From the NCBI GenBank assembly GCA_021802225.1, contig JAKAAS010000140.1, positions 1 through 5,919 on the forward strand: 5,919 bases of DNA, in the 5' to 3' direction. Made by a program: the position numbers and the translations under genes. This stretch comes from Bacillota bacterium (GTDB lineage Bacteria > Bacillota_E > Sulfobacillia > Sulfobacillales > Sulfobacillaceae). The notes under the pieces were generated by a model, which was given only the letters and a program-made list of their open reading frames with translations, searched no databases and was not told the origin of the DNA. Of the stretch, positions 5,816 through 5,919 are shown one piece after another (the first letter of the stretch is position 1; every line of letters starts with the position of its first letter).

Positions 5816-5919
5816 CAGTTTTGAATCAAAACCTCGTAGCCATCCGCCCGGAGACTCTCCAGAATCTCTTGAACATGAGCGGCATTGCGCGTCTCCAGCA
5901 CCATCTGGATGCCTACTTC
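5815..5919 (-). CDS. Probable threonine ammonia-lyase, C-terminal fragment (5' end beyond window)
   Basis: Only the last 34 codons and the TGA stop are in the window; the frame is open to the edge. The residues read [20 protein letters not shown] and then [14 protein letters not shown]. This is the closing beta-alpha-beta of an ACT-like regulatory domain: VxLETR, a helix [16 protein letters not shown], and a short final strand. It resembles the C-terminus of single-ACT threonine ammonia-lyases (IlvA/TdcB type), which deaminate threonine to 2-oxobutyrate for isoleucine synthesis or catabolism. Other ACT-domain proteins cannot be excluded from so short a fragment, so I give no symbol. It ends 100 bp before spoVG. 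No terminator is visible after it, so some readthrough into spoVG is possible. Confidence 0.6.
   Translation of the reverse strand, partial: EVGIQMVLETRNAAHVQEILESLRADGYEVLIQN

Noticed and set aside
1..5919. CRISPR arrays, tRNA or rRNA genes, insertion sequences, phage or defence genes
   Set aside because: No regularly spaced repeats, tRNA-like folds, transposase motifs or terminal inverted repeats were seen; known housekeeping genes account for nearly all of the window.

Overview
The window is a conserved housekeeping and sporulation block from a spore-forming Bacillota (Firmicutes) genome of fairly high GC. Everything real is on the minus strand. The evidence for the lineage is SpoVG, the forespore anti-sigma-F factor Fin, a sigma-H-type promoter in front of spoVG, AGGAGG-type ribosome binding sites, GTG/TTG starts, and the order spoVG-glmU-prs-pth-fin-mfd known from Bacillus. 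The genus cannot be fixed from the sequence.

In transcription order (right to left) the layout is as follows. At 5815-5919 is the C-terminal 34 residues of a probable threonine ammonia-lyase. The gap at 5715-5814 holds an AT-rich palindrome and a sigma-H promoter. spoVG (5457-5714, GTG start) follows. Between spoVG and glmU lie an intrinsic terminator (5400-5428) and a probable sigma-A promoter (5356-5384). glmU (3936-5306, TTG start), prs (2946-3890), pth (2386-2949), fin (2115-2321) and the first 680 codons of mfd (1-2041, cut by the window edge) then run with short gaps and no terminator, so they look like one operon.

The operon joins cell-wall precursor synthesis (GlmU: UDP-GlcNAc), nucleotide and amino-acid precursor supply (Prs: PRPP), peptidyl-tRNA recycling (Pth), the switch between forespore sigma factors (Fin) and transcription-coupled repair (Mfd). 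Two departures from the Bacillus subtilis arrangement stand out. No ctc gene (L25-type ribosomal protein) lies between prs and pth, which overlap by an ATGA. The gene upstream of spoVG looks like a threonine ammonia-lyase, not yabJ/purR.

I found no previously undescribed system. The most useful observations are regulatory: two start-codon corrections (glmU to TTG, fin to an internal ATG), the spoVG sigma-H promoter with a palindrome just upstream, and a possible dual-transcript arrangement in front of fin. Large open frames on the plus strand are antisense shadows of the GC-rich genes.
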